From Enterobacter sp. RHBSTW-00994 (lineage in GTDB: Bacteria; Pseudomonadota; Gammaproteobacteria; Enterobacterales; Enterobacteriaceae), in NCBI RefSeq assembly GCF_013782625.1, contig NZ_CP056199.1, positions 452,588 to 516,587 on the forward strand: a DNA stretch of 64,000 nucleotides, in the 5' to 3' direction. A program made the position numbers and the translations under genes. Shown one piece after another: positions 8,488 to 17,554 of this stretch. How positions within the stretch are numbered: position 1 is the stretch's first letter; each line of letters opens with the position of its first letter. The notes below the pieces were generated by a model. The model was not told where the DNA came from, made no database searches, and worked only from the letters and a program-made list of their open reading frames with translations.

Positions 8488-10137
8488 ATGTTTAAACGTA
8501 TAAAAGTGATTACCCTCCTGGTCTCGGTGCTGCTTGTGCTCGGCATCATGCAACTGCTCTCTGCGGCTATTTTTATCAATGCCCTCAATAACGACAAAGA
8601 CAACTTCACCGTGTCTCAGGTGTCCAGCAAGAACGTAGCGGAGTTTACTGATGCATGGATCAGCCTGAATCAGGCGCGTGTCACCCTGAACCGCGGCATG
8701 CTTCGTCTGCAAAGCAGCGTCGCAACACAGATCAACGGTGGACAACTGGCTGAGCTGGTTGCGACAGCGAAAAACCTGCTGGCAGAGGCGCAAGACCATT
8801 ACGACAAATACTACGCGCTGCCCAATACTCCCGGTCTGGATGACGACCTTAGCAAACAACTTGAAGAGCAATATCGCATCTACTCCGCGACGCTGACTCA
8901 AATGAATGTTCTGCTGTCACAGGGCAACCTGGAAGATATGTTCAAGCAAAATGCTGAGCAAAAACAAACGGCGATGCAGAAAGTCTATCGTGAATGGCGT
9001 CACGCGCAGACAATGCTGACCGATAAAGGTATTAAGGATAACGAGAGCGATTACAAACGCATTCTGTGGATCCTCTCCGCCGTGATGCTGGCGGTCATGG
9101 CGATCATTATTTCCAGTTGGGTTGCGATGCGTCGTGTCCTTCTGCTGCCACTGCATGATGTTATTGGGCATATTCGCGCGATAGCGGCGGGTGATTTGAC
9201 GCAGCCTATTGAGGCCAGTGGTAAAAATGAAATGGCTCTGCTGGCGCATAACGTTCAGGAGATGCAAACCGCACTGGCGAATACCGTCGGCGTGGTGCGT
9301 GAAGGCGCGGATACGATCTACACCGGCGCAGGCGAAATTTCCGCGGGTAGCAACGATCTCTCATCCCGTACCGAGCAGCAGGCGGCATCCCTGGAAGAGA
9401 CGGCAGCCAGCATGGAGCAACTGACAGCAACCGTGAAGCAAAACGCCGACAACGCGCGTCAGGCTTCGCGTCTGGCACTGGATGCGTCATCCACCGCGAA
9501 GAAAGGCGGTAACGTCGTGGAAGGCGTGGTGCGTACCATGGATGAAATCGCCACCAGCTCCAGCAAAATTGCGCAGATCACGAATGTGATCGACGGGATT
9601 GCTTTCCAGACCAATATTCTGGCACTGAACGCCGCGGTTGAAGCCGCGCGTGCTGGTGAGCAAGGCCGTGGGTTTGCGGTGGTCGCGGGTGAAGTTCGTA
9701 CCCTGGCCCAGCGTAGTGCTCAGGCTGCAAAAGAGATTAAAGCGCTGATTGATGACTCCGGCGATCGCGTAAATGCGGGCTCGCAACTGGTGAATGAAGC
9801 AGGGGAAACGATGGCAGAAATCGTGAACGCGGTAACGCGCGTCACCGATATTATGGGTGAAATCGCGTCAGCCTCTGACGAACAAAGCCGTGGTATCGAT
9901 CAGGTTGGGCAGGCAGTGGCTGAGATGGATCGCGTCACTCAGCAAAACGCCTCGCTGGTGGAAGAGTCTGCGGCGGCGGCGGCGGCTCTGGAAGATCAGG
10001 CTGCACGCCTGAACGAAGCGGTAGCGGTGTTTAAGATCACCCGTAACCAGGCGGCCAAAGCGGCTCCAGTGAAAGCGTATGTACCAAAAACGCAGCCTGT
10101 TTCAACCTCTTCTGAAGCAAACTGGGAAACGTTTTAA
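8488..10137 (+). CDS. Methyl-accepting chemotaxis protein, Tsr/Tar type
   Basis: A 549-residue transmembrane chemoreceptor. TM1 is about 7-30, a periplasmic four-helix sensor follows to about 190, TM2 is about 191-213, then a HAMP domain and the signalling coiled coil with the invariant tip around [20 protein letters not shown]. It ends in NWETF, the pentapeptide that docks CheR and CheB, so it is a high-abundance type receptor. In the sensor, R64, R69 and R73 ([12 protein letters not shown]) occupy exactly the positions of the ligand-binding arginines of Tsr and Tar, which suggests an amino acid or small carboxylate ligand. A sigma-28 promoter lies upstream. The gene is inserted between ytfE and ytfF, which are adjacent in E. 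coli. Confidence 0.95.
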   Translation: MFKRIKVITLLVSVLLVLGIMQLLSAAIFINALNNDKDNFTVSQVSSKNVAEFTDAWISLNQARVTLNRGMLRLQSSVATQINGGQLAELVATAKNLLAEAQDHYDKYYALPNTPGLDDDLSKQLEEQYRIYSATLTQMNVLLSQGNLEDMFKQNAEQKQTAMQKVYREWRHAQTMLTDKGIKDNESDYKRILWILSAVMLAVMAIIISSWVAMRRVLLLPLHDVIGHIRAIAAGDLTQPIEASGKNEMALLAHNVQEMQTALANTVGVVREGADTIYTGAGEISAGSNDLSSRTEQQAASLEETAASMEQLTATVKQNADNARQASRLALDASSTAKKGGNVVEGVVRTMDEIATSSSKIAQITNVIDGIAFQTNILALNAAVEAARAGEQGRGFAVVAGEVRTLAQRSAQAAKEIKALIDDSGDRVNAGSQLVNEAGETMAEIVNAVTRVTDIMGEIASASDEQSRGIDQVGQAVAEMDRVTQQNASLVEESAAAAAALEDQAARLNEAVAVFKITRNQAAKAAPVKAYVPKTQPVSTSSEANWETF

Positions 10138-10143
10138 CATCTT

Positions 10144-10220
10144 GCCCGGTGGCGCTGGCGCTTACCGGGTCTGCAAAATCATGACAACGCAGGCCAGGTA
10201 AGGCATAGCCACCGCCCGTC
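10144..10220. repeat. Pair of REP elements (BIME-like) after the chemoreceptor gene
   Basis: The first element (10144-10170) has the typical REP stem GCCCGGTGGCGCT...CTTACCGGGT. The second (about 10192-10220) is in opposite orientation and ends GCCACCGCCCGTC. The pair lies between convergent genes, where REP/BIME elements act in mRNA 3'-end protection and as gyrase or IHF sites. Confidence 0.8.
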
Positions 10221-10227
10221 AAAAAAG

Positions 10228-11193
10228 TCACACTTCCGAAGCCGGAACAACCGTCGGTTTTTCTGGCTTCGCTCTTACCGCAACCACCACCCCGACCACG
10301 AGCAATGCGATCCCGCAGGCCGTTAACAATGGCGGAACGCTCTGGCGCATCAGGAATGTATAGAGCAAACCTGCCAGAGTCTCAAAGACAATCAGCGGCC
10401 CTAAGATCACCGTTGGCAGCTTCTGGCTGGCGATATTCCAGCACAACGCGCCAACCCAGGAACAAAGCACCGCGATTGCAACCATTAAGCCGACAAAGAC
10501 CCACGGTCGTGGCCCAAAGGGTAAGGCAAATTCCGGCTGTTGCGCCCCAAGCCATGCACAGGCAGCCACGTAGCCAAGCAGTGACACGGGCAGAGTAACC
10601 AGCGCCTGTGCCGTCGCCCACATCATCGGGTGTTTGTCCGGGTTTTCCCGCAGCCAACGGGCATTGCGCAGGGCATACCACGCCCAGCACACCACTGAAA
10701 TCAGCGCCAGCAAGATGCCAGAACCGTAGCGCCACCAGTTGACGTTTTCCTGCCCATTCCGGAGCTCCGCGACATTGACACAAATCAGCCCCACCGCAAT
10801 ACAAACCAGAGCCGGAGCCATTTTTGACCATGCCAGTTTGCCGTCGCGGTGGCTGTAAAGCAGGTTTGCAAAGACCGGGATCACGACGGGCAATGTGCCG
10901 ATAATCATGGTCGAAACCGGAGCGCCTGTACGCTGAATGGCGCTTGCCAGGCAGACGTAATAGATGAGATTGCCCATCATGGTTAATGCCAAAGCGGTTA
11001 TCCAGTCCTGGCGGCTAAGCTGTTGCAAACGTCTGCGACCCAGCCAGGCAAGAGGAAGGGCGATCAGCCCCAGCGCCAGATAGCGGCCCATTGACTGCAG
11101 TACGGCCGGGTACTCTGGCACAATCAATGGACCCACAAAAATTAATCCCCACATCAAACCTGCAAGCAGGGCATACAACACGCCGCTAATCAT
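10228..11193 (-). CDS. ytfF: Inner-membrane DMT-family transporter YtfF
   Basis: A 321-residue membrane protein with ten predicted helices as two EamA repeats, the length of E. coli YtfF. It belongs to the drug/metabolite transporter superfamily; its substrate is not established. ATG 11193 reproduces the E. coli N-terminus (MISGVLYALLAG); an in-frame GTG 15 bases upstream is possible. Convergent with the chemoreceptor gene and 75 bp downstream of an AraC-type regulator on the same strand, which could control it. Confidence 0.92.
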   Translation of the reverse strand: MISGVLYALLAGLMWGLIFVGPLIVPEYPAVLQSMGRYLALGLIALPLAWLGRRRLQQLSRQDWITALALTMMGNLIYYVCLASAIQRTGAPVSTMIIGTLPVVIPVFANLLYSHRDGKLAWSKMAPALVCIAVGLICVNVAELRNGQENVNWWRYGSGILLALISVVCWAWYALRNARWLRENPDKHPMMWATAQALVTLPVSLLGYVAACAWLGAQQPEFALPFGPRPWVFVGLMVAIAVLCSWVGALCWNIASQKLPTVILGPLIVFETLAGLLYTFLMRQSVPPLLTACGIALLVVGVVVAVRAKPEKPTVVPASEV

Positions 11194-11268
11194 TTTTTCT
11201 GTCCACACTCATTCAGATACCGCCAGTGTAGGAAGAGGCAATGTGCGCGTATTGTATGAGATTGCGCA

Positions 11269-12093
11269 TTAGCGCCTGGCGACCTGTTTCTGGTAGCGAA
11301 CGGGCGTGATGCCGTAGCGGCGGGTGAAAGCCCGGGTCAAATGCGACTGATCGGTTAGCCCGGTTGCTGCGGCCACTTCTGCCGCAGGCATACCGTGAGT
11401 GAGGAAGGCCTTTGCACGCCAGAGGCGGATTGCCATCAGCATTTGATGAGGCGTGACATGGAAATGCGCTTTGAACTGGCGCTGGAAATGGTATGGACTC
11501 AACGACACGACGTTTGCCAGTTCATCCAGTGTGAGCGCGTGCATATAGTTGTCGTGCAGATACTCCCTCGCTCGTTCAAAACGGTGTGCCCCTTCCCGAA
11601 TCATGGGCGCATGGTGCGCCAGCGGTTGGAATGTCTCGATTAAGTCCAGCAGCAACCCTTTTTGCGCCAGCGGATCATCCGTATGCCACAGGCCATAAAT
11701 AAGCTGACAGATCTGCTGCGAGCGCAGTGGGTCATGGCGCGTGACATCACTAAACCACCAGTGACGAAGGCCAGTGACCTCTTCCAGTAAATCAGGATCG
11801 AGATACACCATCCGGTAGCGCCAGCCGTCGGCGGTTTCAGCTTCGCCGGTGTGAAGCTCGTCCGGGTTCATGGTGACAACCGAATTCACCGGGGCGACGT
11901 ATTGCGTGCCGCGGTAGCGAAAACGCTCGGCTCCGGCTTCAATCGCGCCGATGCCGAAGGCTTCATGAGTGTGAGGCTCAAAGGCGTAACGTGAGATGTG
12001 TGCATGATACAGTTCAACACCCGGAACCTGCGCCAGATGGCGAAAGCGGGCGCTGTCTCTTTCATCAATGAACTGTTCAGGTACGCCTTGCAC
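11269..12093 (-). CDS. AraC family transcriptional regulator with N-terminal cupin
   Basis: A 274-residue regulator. The N-terminal half is an AraC-type cupin sensor with HAHISRYAFEPHTHEAFGIGAIEAG; the C-terminal 100 residues hold two helix-turn-helix motifs (LDELANVVSLSPYHFQRQFKAHF and AAEVAAATGLTDQSHLTRAF). The start is GTG 12093 with the strong site AGGAGG six bases upstream. It is not present between ytfF and qorB in E. coli K-12. Related cupin-AraC proteins often control adjacent DMT or LysE exporters, so ytfF is a plausible target; this is inference. A perfect 11-bp inverted repeat stands directly before its ribosome site. Confidence 0.9.
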   Translation of the reverse strand: MQGVPEQFIDERDSARFRHLAQVPGVELYHAHISRYAFEPHTHEAFGIGAIEAGAERFRYRGTQYVAPVNSVVTMNPDELHTGEAETADGWRYRMVYLDPDLLEEVTGLRHWWFSDVTRHDPLRSQQICQLIYGLWHTDDPLAQKGLLLDLIETFQPLAHHAPMIREGAHRFERAREYLHDNYMHALTLDELANVVSLSPYHFQRQFKAHFHVTPHQMLMAIRLWRAKAFLTHGMPAAEVAAATGLTDQSHLTRAFTRRYGITPVRYQKQVARR

Positions 12094-12108
12094 GTTGAGC
12101 CTCCTTTT

Positions 12109-12138
12109 GGGTCATCTCTTCATTATCAGAGATGACCC
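12109..12138. promoter_or_regulatory. Perfect inverted repeat next to the AraC-gene ribosome site
   Basis: Arms GGGTCATCTCT (12109-12119) and AGAGATGACCC (12128-12138), 8-base spacer. On the minus strand it ends 9 bases before the GTG-proximal AGGAGG region and 36 bp after the qorB stop. It lacks a U-run in either direction, so operator or 5'-leader hairpin is more likely than a strong terminator. Confidence 0.6.
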
Positions 12139-12174
12139 GTGGGGATGCCACAAAAAATAACCAGTTTGTAACAA

Positions 12175-13023
12175 CTACAGGATACCTTTGACGCTCTCAG
12201 CGAGCGGCGTCGTTGGGCGACCAATCAGTTTGCTCAGCGTATGGCTATCGTCGAACAACCCTCCTTTAGACGCGCCAGTATCAGAGTCTGCCAGCATATC
12301 AGCCAGACCCGCAGGCAGGCCAACCCCCTTCAGTGCCGCGGCAAAATCGGCTTCACTCAGGTTCTGATACACCACGTTTTTACCACTCTGTTTGCTCAGC
12401 TCCGCAGCCAGTTGGCTTAATGTCCATGCCGCATCACCGGCCAGCTCATATACCTTTCCTGCATGTCCCTCTTCAGAAACAACTTTGGCTGCCGCTGCGG
12501 CATAGTCGGCACGGGGGGCTGATGCAATTTTGCCTTCCCCAGCAGCGCCGATAAACACGCCGTGTTCCAGGGCTGGCGGTGCGCTTGCCAGATAGTTTTC
12601 GGTATACCAGCCATTACGCAGCAGGGCATAAGGTACGCCAGATCCGGCCAGTGCTTTCTCGGTGGCAACGTGTTCAACGTGCAGGCCGAGCGGTGATTGG
12701 TCTGCATGAAGCAGGCTGGTATACGCGATGAATTTCACGCCTGCCGCTTTGGCCGCATTAATGACATTTTGATGCTGTACCGCGCGTTGGCCGACTTCGC
12801 TGGACGAGATCAGCAGCAGTTTATCCACACCTTTCAGCGCCTGAGTGAAGGCAGCCTCGTCGGTGTAATCGGCCTGGCGAACGACAATGCCTTGCTGGCT
12901 CAGTGCGTCGGCTTTTGCCGGGTTACGCACAATGGCCACAATCTGGTTTGCCGGAACGGTTTTCCGCAGGTTTTCAATAACGAGATGGCCAAGCTGGCCA
13001 GTAGCGCCGGTGATTGCGATCAT
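12175..13023 (-). CDS. qorB: NAD(P)H:quinone oxidoreductase QorB
   Basis: A 282-residue NmrA-like, atypical short-chain dehydrogenase homologous to E. coli QorB (YtfG, 286 residues). The Rossmann motif GATGQLG sits at about 6-12, with a typical LLISSSEVGQR segment after strand 4. It reduces quinones with NADPH and is thought to protect from semiquinone stress. ATG 13023 has AAGGAG upstream; the longer in-frame extension lacks a good site and does not match the family. Divergent from ytfH, its likely regulator, as in E. coli. Confidence 0.94.
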   Translation of the reverse strand: MIAITGATGQLGHLVIENLRKTVPANQIVAIVRNPAKADALSQQGIVVRQADYTDEAAFTQALKGVDKLLLISSSEVGQRAVQHQNVINAAKAAGVKFIAYTSLLHADQSPLGLHVEHVATEKALAGSGVPYALLRNGWYTENYLASAPPALEHGVFIGAAGEGKIASAPRADYAAAAAKVVSEEGHAGKVYELAGDAAWTLSQLAAELSKQSGKNVVYQNLSEADFAAALKGVGLPAGLADMLADSDTGASKGGLFDDSHTLSKLIGRPTTPLAESVKGIL

Positions 13024-13083
13024 GAGGAATCTCCTTCGTGTTTGTCTTGTGTTGTGGCACACTATCACCATAACTAACTTTTA

Positions 13084-13107
13084 GTAAGTACGTACAAAAA
13101 GGTAAGT
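13084..13107. promoter_or_regulatory. Candidate YtfH binding region in qorB-ytfH gap
   Basis: The gap holds GTAAGTA twice (13084-13090 and 13102-13108) flanking the palindrome GTACGTAC (13088-13095). HxlR-type regulators bind symmetric sites in such divergent gaps. Assignment to YtfH rests on position. Confidence 0.45.
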
Positions 13108-13494
13108 ATGAAAACGTCTATTCCGACACTCAGCGAGCAAATGCGGGACGGGAATCTGTTTGCGGAGCAGTGTCCCTCTCGCGAAGTGCTTAAACACGTC
13201 ACCAGCCGCTGGGGGGTATTGATCCTGGTCGCGTTGCGCCAGGGAACACACCGTTTCAGCGATCTGCGCCGTAAAATGGGCGGGGTCAGCGAGAAGATGC
13301 TGGCTCAATCGTTACAGGCGCTGGAGCAGGACGGGTTTATCGACCGCGTCTCTTATCCGGTTGTTCCCCCGCATGTGGAGTATAGCCTGACGCCGCTGGG
13401 GGATGAGGTGAGTGAGAAAGTTGCTGCCCTGGCGGACTGGATTGAGGTGAATACGCCGAAGGTGTTGGTTAATCGGGACGATCGTGCGGCGTAA
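13108..13494 (+). CDS. ytfH: HxlR family transcriptional regulator YtfH
   Basis: A 128-residue winged-helix protein of the HxlR family: CPSREVLKHVTSRWGVLILVALRQGTHRF followed by MGGVSEKMLAQSLQALEQDGFI and PPHVEYSLTPLG. The N-terminal cysteine (residue 21, EQCPS) is conserved in this family and often senses electrophiles or quinones. Divergent from qorB, so it likely controls that quinone reductase, as proposed for the E. coli pair. Start ATG 13108 follows a modest AGGT site. Confidence 0.93.
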   Translation: MKTSIPTLSEQMRDGNLFAEQCPSREVLKHVTSRWGVLILVALRQGTHRFSDLRRKMGGVSEKMLAQSLQALEQDGFIDRVSYPVVPPHVEYSLTPLGDEVSEKVAALADWIEVNTPKVLVNRDDRAA

Positions 13495-13495
13495 C

Positions 13496-13526
13496 GTGCC
13501 GGGTGAGCGCCAAGACTCCCCGGCAC
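13496..13526. repeat. REP-like hairpin between ytfH and cpdB
   Basis: Arms GTGCCGGG (13496-13503) and CCCGGCAC (13519-13526) surround GTGAGCGCC-type REP core bases. It sits between convergent stop codons 3 and 8 bp away and may serve as a two-way transcript end. Confidence 0.65.
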
Positions 13527-13534
13527 ACCGTGTG

Positions 13535-15478
13535 CTACTTGCTCAGATCGAGCTGATAGATCGCAAAGCCAATATCATCTGTACCGACTTTGTGCATCGG
13601 GTACTGCGCCTTGTCTTTGATAAAGGCTGCTGCCTTATCGGACGGTGACGTTTCGAAACGGATATCCAGCGTCGTCTCACTCTGGATCGGCGCCAGACGC
13701 CAGTTCTTATCCACGGCAGGATGAATTTCTCCGTCCTTTTTCGTCCGGGCGCTGATCCACGCCGCCAGAACCGCACGGTTTTCATCCGGTGAAGCAAACG
13801 CAATATGGCTGTCGCCGGTTCCGGCAAACTTGCCGCCGTAGGCCCGGTAGTTATTGGTGACGACCAGGAACGTTGCATCTGGATCAACCGGTTTTCCGTT
13901 GAAGCTCAGGCCTTTGATACGCTCAGCTTGCGGATTGATGGCCTGGCATTCGCCGTCGTATTTGGCAGGCTGGGTAACATCAATTTGATAATCCACGCCG
14001 TCGATGACGTCGAAATTATAGGTACGGAATCCCTCCCAGTTGATCAGCGATTGCGGTTTACTGCTGTTCGGATCGATCTGATTAAACTGCCCGGCAGAAC
14101 ACTCCAGCCACTCCTTGACCTCTTTACCCGTTGCTTTTACGACCACCAGGGTGTTCGGGTACAGATAGAGATCGGCAGCGTTGCGGAACGTAAGTTGGCC
14201 CTTTTCGACCTCGGTATAGCTGGATGGATCATTCTTGCGCCCGCCAACCTTAAACGGTGCGGCAGCAGATAACACAGGCAGTTTCGCCAGGTCAGGATCG
14301 CCCTGGATAAAGTGTTCGGCGTAGGCTTTTTGCGCCAGGTTGACAACCTGAACCGTTGGATCGTCCTGAACCAGCGCCAGGAAGCTGTACATATTGTCGG
14401 AGGATTTGCCGATAGGTTTACTGACGAACTCGCGTGTTGCGTCATGGTCGTGCTTCAGCACATCGACCAGCTTTTTATCTTCGGCAGCCAGCGGCTTTTT
14501 AGCGACCGCATCGTAAATCGGACGGGCTTCCGCTTTGGACTGGGTGACCTGCCATTGACCGCTATCGTTATTGAGCACCAGATCGACCACGCCAAGATGA
14601 TCGCCCCACATGCCCGGCATCACTGATGGCACGCCATTCAGCGTCCCCTTGTCGATATCCGCGCCTTTGATGCTGGCAAAGTCTTTTCCCGGAAATACCG
14701 CGTGGGCGTGGCCAAACAGGATGGCATCAACGCCGGGGACTTCACTCAGATAGTAAACGGAGTTTTCTGCCATCGCTTGATATGGGTCGGCTGAAAGACC
14801 TGAGTGCGCCACGACGACGACCAGGTCCGCCCCTTTTTCGCGCATCTCTGGCACATATTTGCGTGCGGTTTCGGTGATGTCGTTAACAGTGACTTTTCCG
14901 GTGAGATTTGCTTTATCCCACGTCATGATCTGCGGTGGCACAAAACCGATATAACCGATTTTCAGCGTCTGTTTTTTACCATCCTGATCGAGAACGTCAG
15001 TCTCTTTAATTAAATATGGGGTAAAGAGCGGTTTTTGGGTCTTAACATCGATGATATTGGCGTTAACGTAGGGAAATTCCGCCCCGGCCAGGGCCTTATG
15101 AAGATAGTTCAGACCGTAGTTAAACTCGTGGTTTCCCAGGTTGCCGACGGTATAATCCAGGGTGTTCATCGCCTTGTAAACCGGGTGAATTTCACCTTTT
15201 TGCAACCCTTTCGCGGCCATGTAGTCACCGAGCGGGCTACCCTGAATTAAATCGCCGTTATCCACCAGTACGCTGTTCTTCACTTCACCCCGAGCAGCGT
15301 TAATCAAACTTGCCGTGCGTACCAGCCCGAATTTCTCTGTTGGGTTATCTTTGTAGTAATCGAAGTCCATCATGTTGCTATGCAGGTCAGTGGTTTCCAG
15401 AATGCGAAGATCCACTGTCGCCGCTTGTACACTTGCAGCAACCAGCGTCGCCAGGAGCGTTGCGCTAAACTTAATCAT
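13535..15478 (-). CDS. cpdB: 2',3'-cyclic-nucleotide 2'-phosphodiesterase/3'-nucleotidase, periplasmic
   Basis: A 647-residue exported phosphoesterase, exactly the E. coli CpdB length. A Sec signal peptide ([20 protein letters not shown]) is cleaved after about residue 19. The N-terminal calcineurin-like domain shows [26 protein letters not shown] and GHAH, the two-metal site; the C-terminal 5'-nucleotidase substrate domain includes AAPFKVGGR and TNNYRAYGG. It degrades 2',3'-cyclic nucleotides and 3'-nucleotides in the periplasm. ATG 15478 is chosen because it begins the signal peptide. Divergent from cysQ, another 3'-phosphate enzyme. Confidence 0.97.
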   Translation of the reverse strand: MIKFSATLLATLVAASVQAATVDLRILETTDLHSNMMDFDYYKDNPTEKFGLVRTASLINAARGEVKNSVLVDNGDLIQGSPLGDYMAAKGLQKGEIHPVYKAMNTLDYTVGNLGNHEFNYGLNYLHKALAGAEFPYVNANIIDVKTQKPLFTPYLIKETDVLDQDGKKQTLKIGYIGFVPPQIMTWDKANLTGKVTVNDITETARKYVPEMREKGADLVVVVAHSGLSADPYQAMAENSVYYLSEVPGVDAILFGHAHAVFPGKDFASIKGADIDKGTLNGVPSVMPGMWGDHLGVVDLVLNNDSGQWQVTQSKAEARPIYDAVAKKPLAAEDKKLVDVLKHDHDATREFVSKPIGKSSDNMYSFLALVQDDPTVQVVNLAQKAYAEHFIQGDPDLAKLPVLSAAAPFKVGGRKNDPSSYTEVEKGQLTFRNAADLYLYPNTLVVVKATGKEVKEWLECSAGQFNQIDPNSSKPQSLINWEGFRTYNFDVIDGVDYQIDVTQPAKYDGECQAINPQAERIKGLSFNGKPVDPDATFLVVTNNYRAYGGKFAGTGDSHIAFASPDENRAVLAAWISARTKKDGEIHPAVDKNWRLAPIQSETTLDIRFETSPSDKAAAFIKDKAQYPMHKVGTDDIGFAIYQLDLSK

Positions 15479-15657
15479 CAGAGGAGTCCTTTTTTCGATC
15501 CAAGCCACAAAAGAATATGTATGTATATTTTGTTGCTTACAGAAATGTGAATGCTGCCAGAAAAAATCGCCATGAAACCAGAATTGCCTCACAGATAGTG
15601 ATTACGATATAAATAAAACAAATAGTTACAGCCACTGCGTTAACGAAGAGGTGGAAA

Positions 15658-16398
15658 ATGTTAGATAAGATTTGTCAGCTCGCACGGGATGCGGGTGAGG
15701 CCATCATGCAAGTGTATGATGGATCGAAACCGATGGAGGTTGTCAGCAAGTCTGATAACTCTCCTGTTACGGCGGCGGATATCGCGGCACATGCGGTTAT
15801 TCTCAAGGGGTTACAGGCCCTGACGCCCGATATTCCGGTTCTGTCGGAAGAAGCGCCTCAGGGCTGGGAAGAGCGTCAGCACTGGCAGCGTTACTGGCTG
15901 GTGGACCCGCTGGATGGGACCAAAGAGTTCATCAAGCGTAACGGCGAGTTCACGGTGAATATCGCGCTGATTGAGAAGGGAAAAGCGGTGCTGGGCGTGG
16001 TATACGCGCCGGTGATGAACGTGATGTACAGTGCAGCCGAAGGTAAAGCCTGGAAAGAAGAGTGTGGTGTGCGTAAGCAGATTCAGGTACGCGATGCGCG
16101 TCCGCCGCTGGTGGTGATCAGTCGTTCGCACAGCGATAATGAATTGCAGGAATACCTGCAACAACTGGGTGAGCACCAGACCACGTCGATTGGCTCATCG
16201 CTTAAGTTTTGTCTGGTCGCGGAAGGCCACGCACAGCTCTATCCACGCTTTGGGCCTACCAACGTCTGGGATACGGCGGCAGGCCATGCGGTCGCAGCCG
16301 CTGCCGGGGCGCACGTTCATGACTGGCAGGGCAAGCCGCTGGACTATACCCCGCGCGAGTCATTCTTAAACCCCGGCTTCCGGGTATCGATCTACTGA
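15658..16398 (+). CDS. cysQ: 3'(2'),5'-bisphosphate nucleotidase CysQ
   Basis: A 246-residue member of the lithium-sensitive inositol monophosphatase superfamily. Metal-binding motifs are SEEAP at about 62-66, DPLDGT at about 83-88 and WDTAAGHA near 201-208. It converts adenosine 3',5'-bisphosphate to AMP, which clears the by-product of PAPS use in sulfate assimilation. ATG 15658 has AGAGGTG upstream. Its stop overlaps the stop of convergent ytfJ by 7 bp. Confidence 0.96.
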   Translation: MLDKICQLARDAGEAIMQVYDGSKPMEVVSKSDNSPVTAADIAAHAVILKGLQALTPDIPVLSEEAPQGWEERQHWQRYWLVDPLDGTKEFIKRNGEFTVNIALIEKGKAVLGVVYAPVMNVMYSAAEGKAWKEECGVRKQIQVRDARPPLVVISRSHSDNELQEYLQQLGEHQTTSIGSSLKFCLVAEGHAQLYPRFGPTNVWDTAAGHAVAAAAGAHVHDWQGKPLDYTPRESFLNPGFRVSIY

Positions 16399-16949
16399 GC
16401 CAGCAACGTGTGCAGCAGGGCAACAACCTGCTGTACCTCTTCCTGAGTTAATGCCCCATCTTTGGCCCACTGCACGCGGCCATCTTTATCCAGCACGATG
16501 ATTGCAGAACTCTCTTCATCCAGTTGCCAGGTCTTGCGGGCGATACCATCGCTGTCGACGATGAATTGCGACCACGGATAGAGCTTTTTATTACTCTCAA
16601 GACTGCTGCGAACAAACATGCCTGAGCCTGGGATTGCATCGTCGGTATTAACAATGGTGGTGGTCTGGTAGCGATCGTGAGGGAACTGCGCTGCTTTGAT
16701 CGCCTCAACCAGGGTGGCGTTTTTCTCTTTTGCAGATGTACGCCCTGCAATATGTTGTACAACTCTCACTTTGCCCGTGAGCTGCGCGCTATTCCAGGGT
16801 TTATAGCTAAACTTATCATTGTCGAGAATCAATTCTCCCCGGTCAGCAATACCGACTGGTGGCACGCGTTGTCCTTTTTCAAAGTTGTGTGCACAAGCCA
16901 TCAGGGGCAGCAGCAGGCAAGCTGCGGTCAGGATGTTACGTAGGGTCAT
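16392..16949 (-). CDS. ytfJ: YtfJ family periplasmic protein
   Basis: A 185-residue thioredoxin-like periplasmic protein homologous to E. coli YtfJ (184 residues). A signal peptide ([20 protein letters not shown]) is visible. The mature part carries the YtfJ fold with [19 protein letters not shown] and the closing [15 protein letters not shown]; it has no CXXC. Function is unknown. The gap to ytfK (16950-17273, 324 bp) holds no gene; I see only the candidate Pho box described separately. Confidence 0.92.
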   Translation of the reverse strand: MTLRNILTAACLLLPLMACAHNFEKGQRVPPVGIADRGELILDNDKFSYKPWNSAQLTGKVRVVQHIAGRTSAKEKNATLVEAIKAAQFPHDRYQTTTIVNTDDAIPGSGMFVRSSLESNKKLYPWSQFIVDSDGIARKTWQLDEESSAIIVLDKDGRVQWAKDGALTQEEVQQVVALLHTLLAQ

Positions 16950-17129
16950 GGTGTTTCCTTATTTTTAGCAGGTGATCCGACCACTTGGTCTTACGGCTTT
17001 AAGCATAAGTGCGATCTATGGGCTTTTCCCGCAATCCCGATGCCAGTTTGCGGGTGAACGCACATAACCACGAAAAAACGACGGCTTATACTGCCTTCAG
17101 TAATGGTGTGCAAAGAAAATTCTGAATAA

Positions 17130-17159
17130 CTGTAATCAAAAGGTAAATAAACTTATGCA
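17130..17159 (+). promoter_or_regulatory. Candidate PhoB box and -10 of ytfK
   Basis: CTGTAAT-CAAA-AGGTAAA (17130-17147) resembles the 7-4-7 Pho box, with TATGCA (17154-17159) as a possible -10. E. coli ytfK is reported as phosphate-starvation induced. The second repeat is weak, so the call is tentative. Confidence 0.35.
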
Positions 17160-17273
17160 TACTGGGTATCAATGGTTTTCTGGTCTATAGTCATTGAGCA
17201 CTAAAATTTGCGCTCAGGACAGTCGGGCCGATTGTGGCACCGCAAGAGCGTATGATTCGCAGGAGATACAAGA

Positions 17274-17480
17274 ATGAAAATTTTCCAACGCTACAACCCG
17301 CTTCAGGTGGCGAAGTACGTGAAGATCCTGTTCCGTGGACGGTTGTATATCAAGGATGTTGGCGCTTTCGAATTTGATAAAGGTAAGATTCTTATCCCGA
17401 AAGTGAAGGACAAACAGCATTTGTCTGTGATGTCCGAAGTCAACCGTCAGGTTCTGCGTCTGCAAACTGAGATGGCTTAA
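17274..17480 (+). CDS. ytfK: YtfK, small SpoT-activating protein
   Basis: A 68-residue DUF1107 protein, same length and sequence type as E. coli YtfK. It is reported to bind SpoT and tilt it toward (p)ppGpp synthesis during phosphate or fatty-acid starvation. ATG 17274 is preceded by AGGAG at the right spacing. It is convergent with ytfL, separated by a two-way hairpin terminator. Confidence 0.95.
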   Translation: MKIFQRYNPLQVAKYVKILFRGRLYIKDVGAFEFDKGKILIPKVKDKQHLSVMSEVNRQVLRLQTEMA

Positions 17481-17511
17481 CCAACGTGCTATGCAGTAAT
17501 TAAAGCAGTAT

Positions 17512-17538
17512 AAAAAAACGGCTCCCATTGGGAGCCGT
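17512..17538 (-). terminator. Terminator of ytfL, also facing ytfK
   Basis: Stem ACGGCTCCC (17518-17526)/GGGAGCCGT (17530-17538) with loop ATT. On the minus strand it runs into seven U (17512-17518), so it is a strong ytfL terminator; the plus side has only a short T-rich stretch. Confidence 0.88.
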
Positions 17539-17554
17539 TGATGTTTATAAGGGC

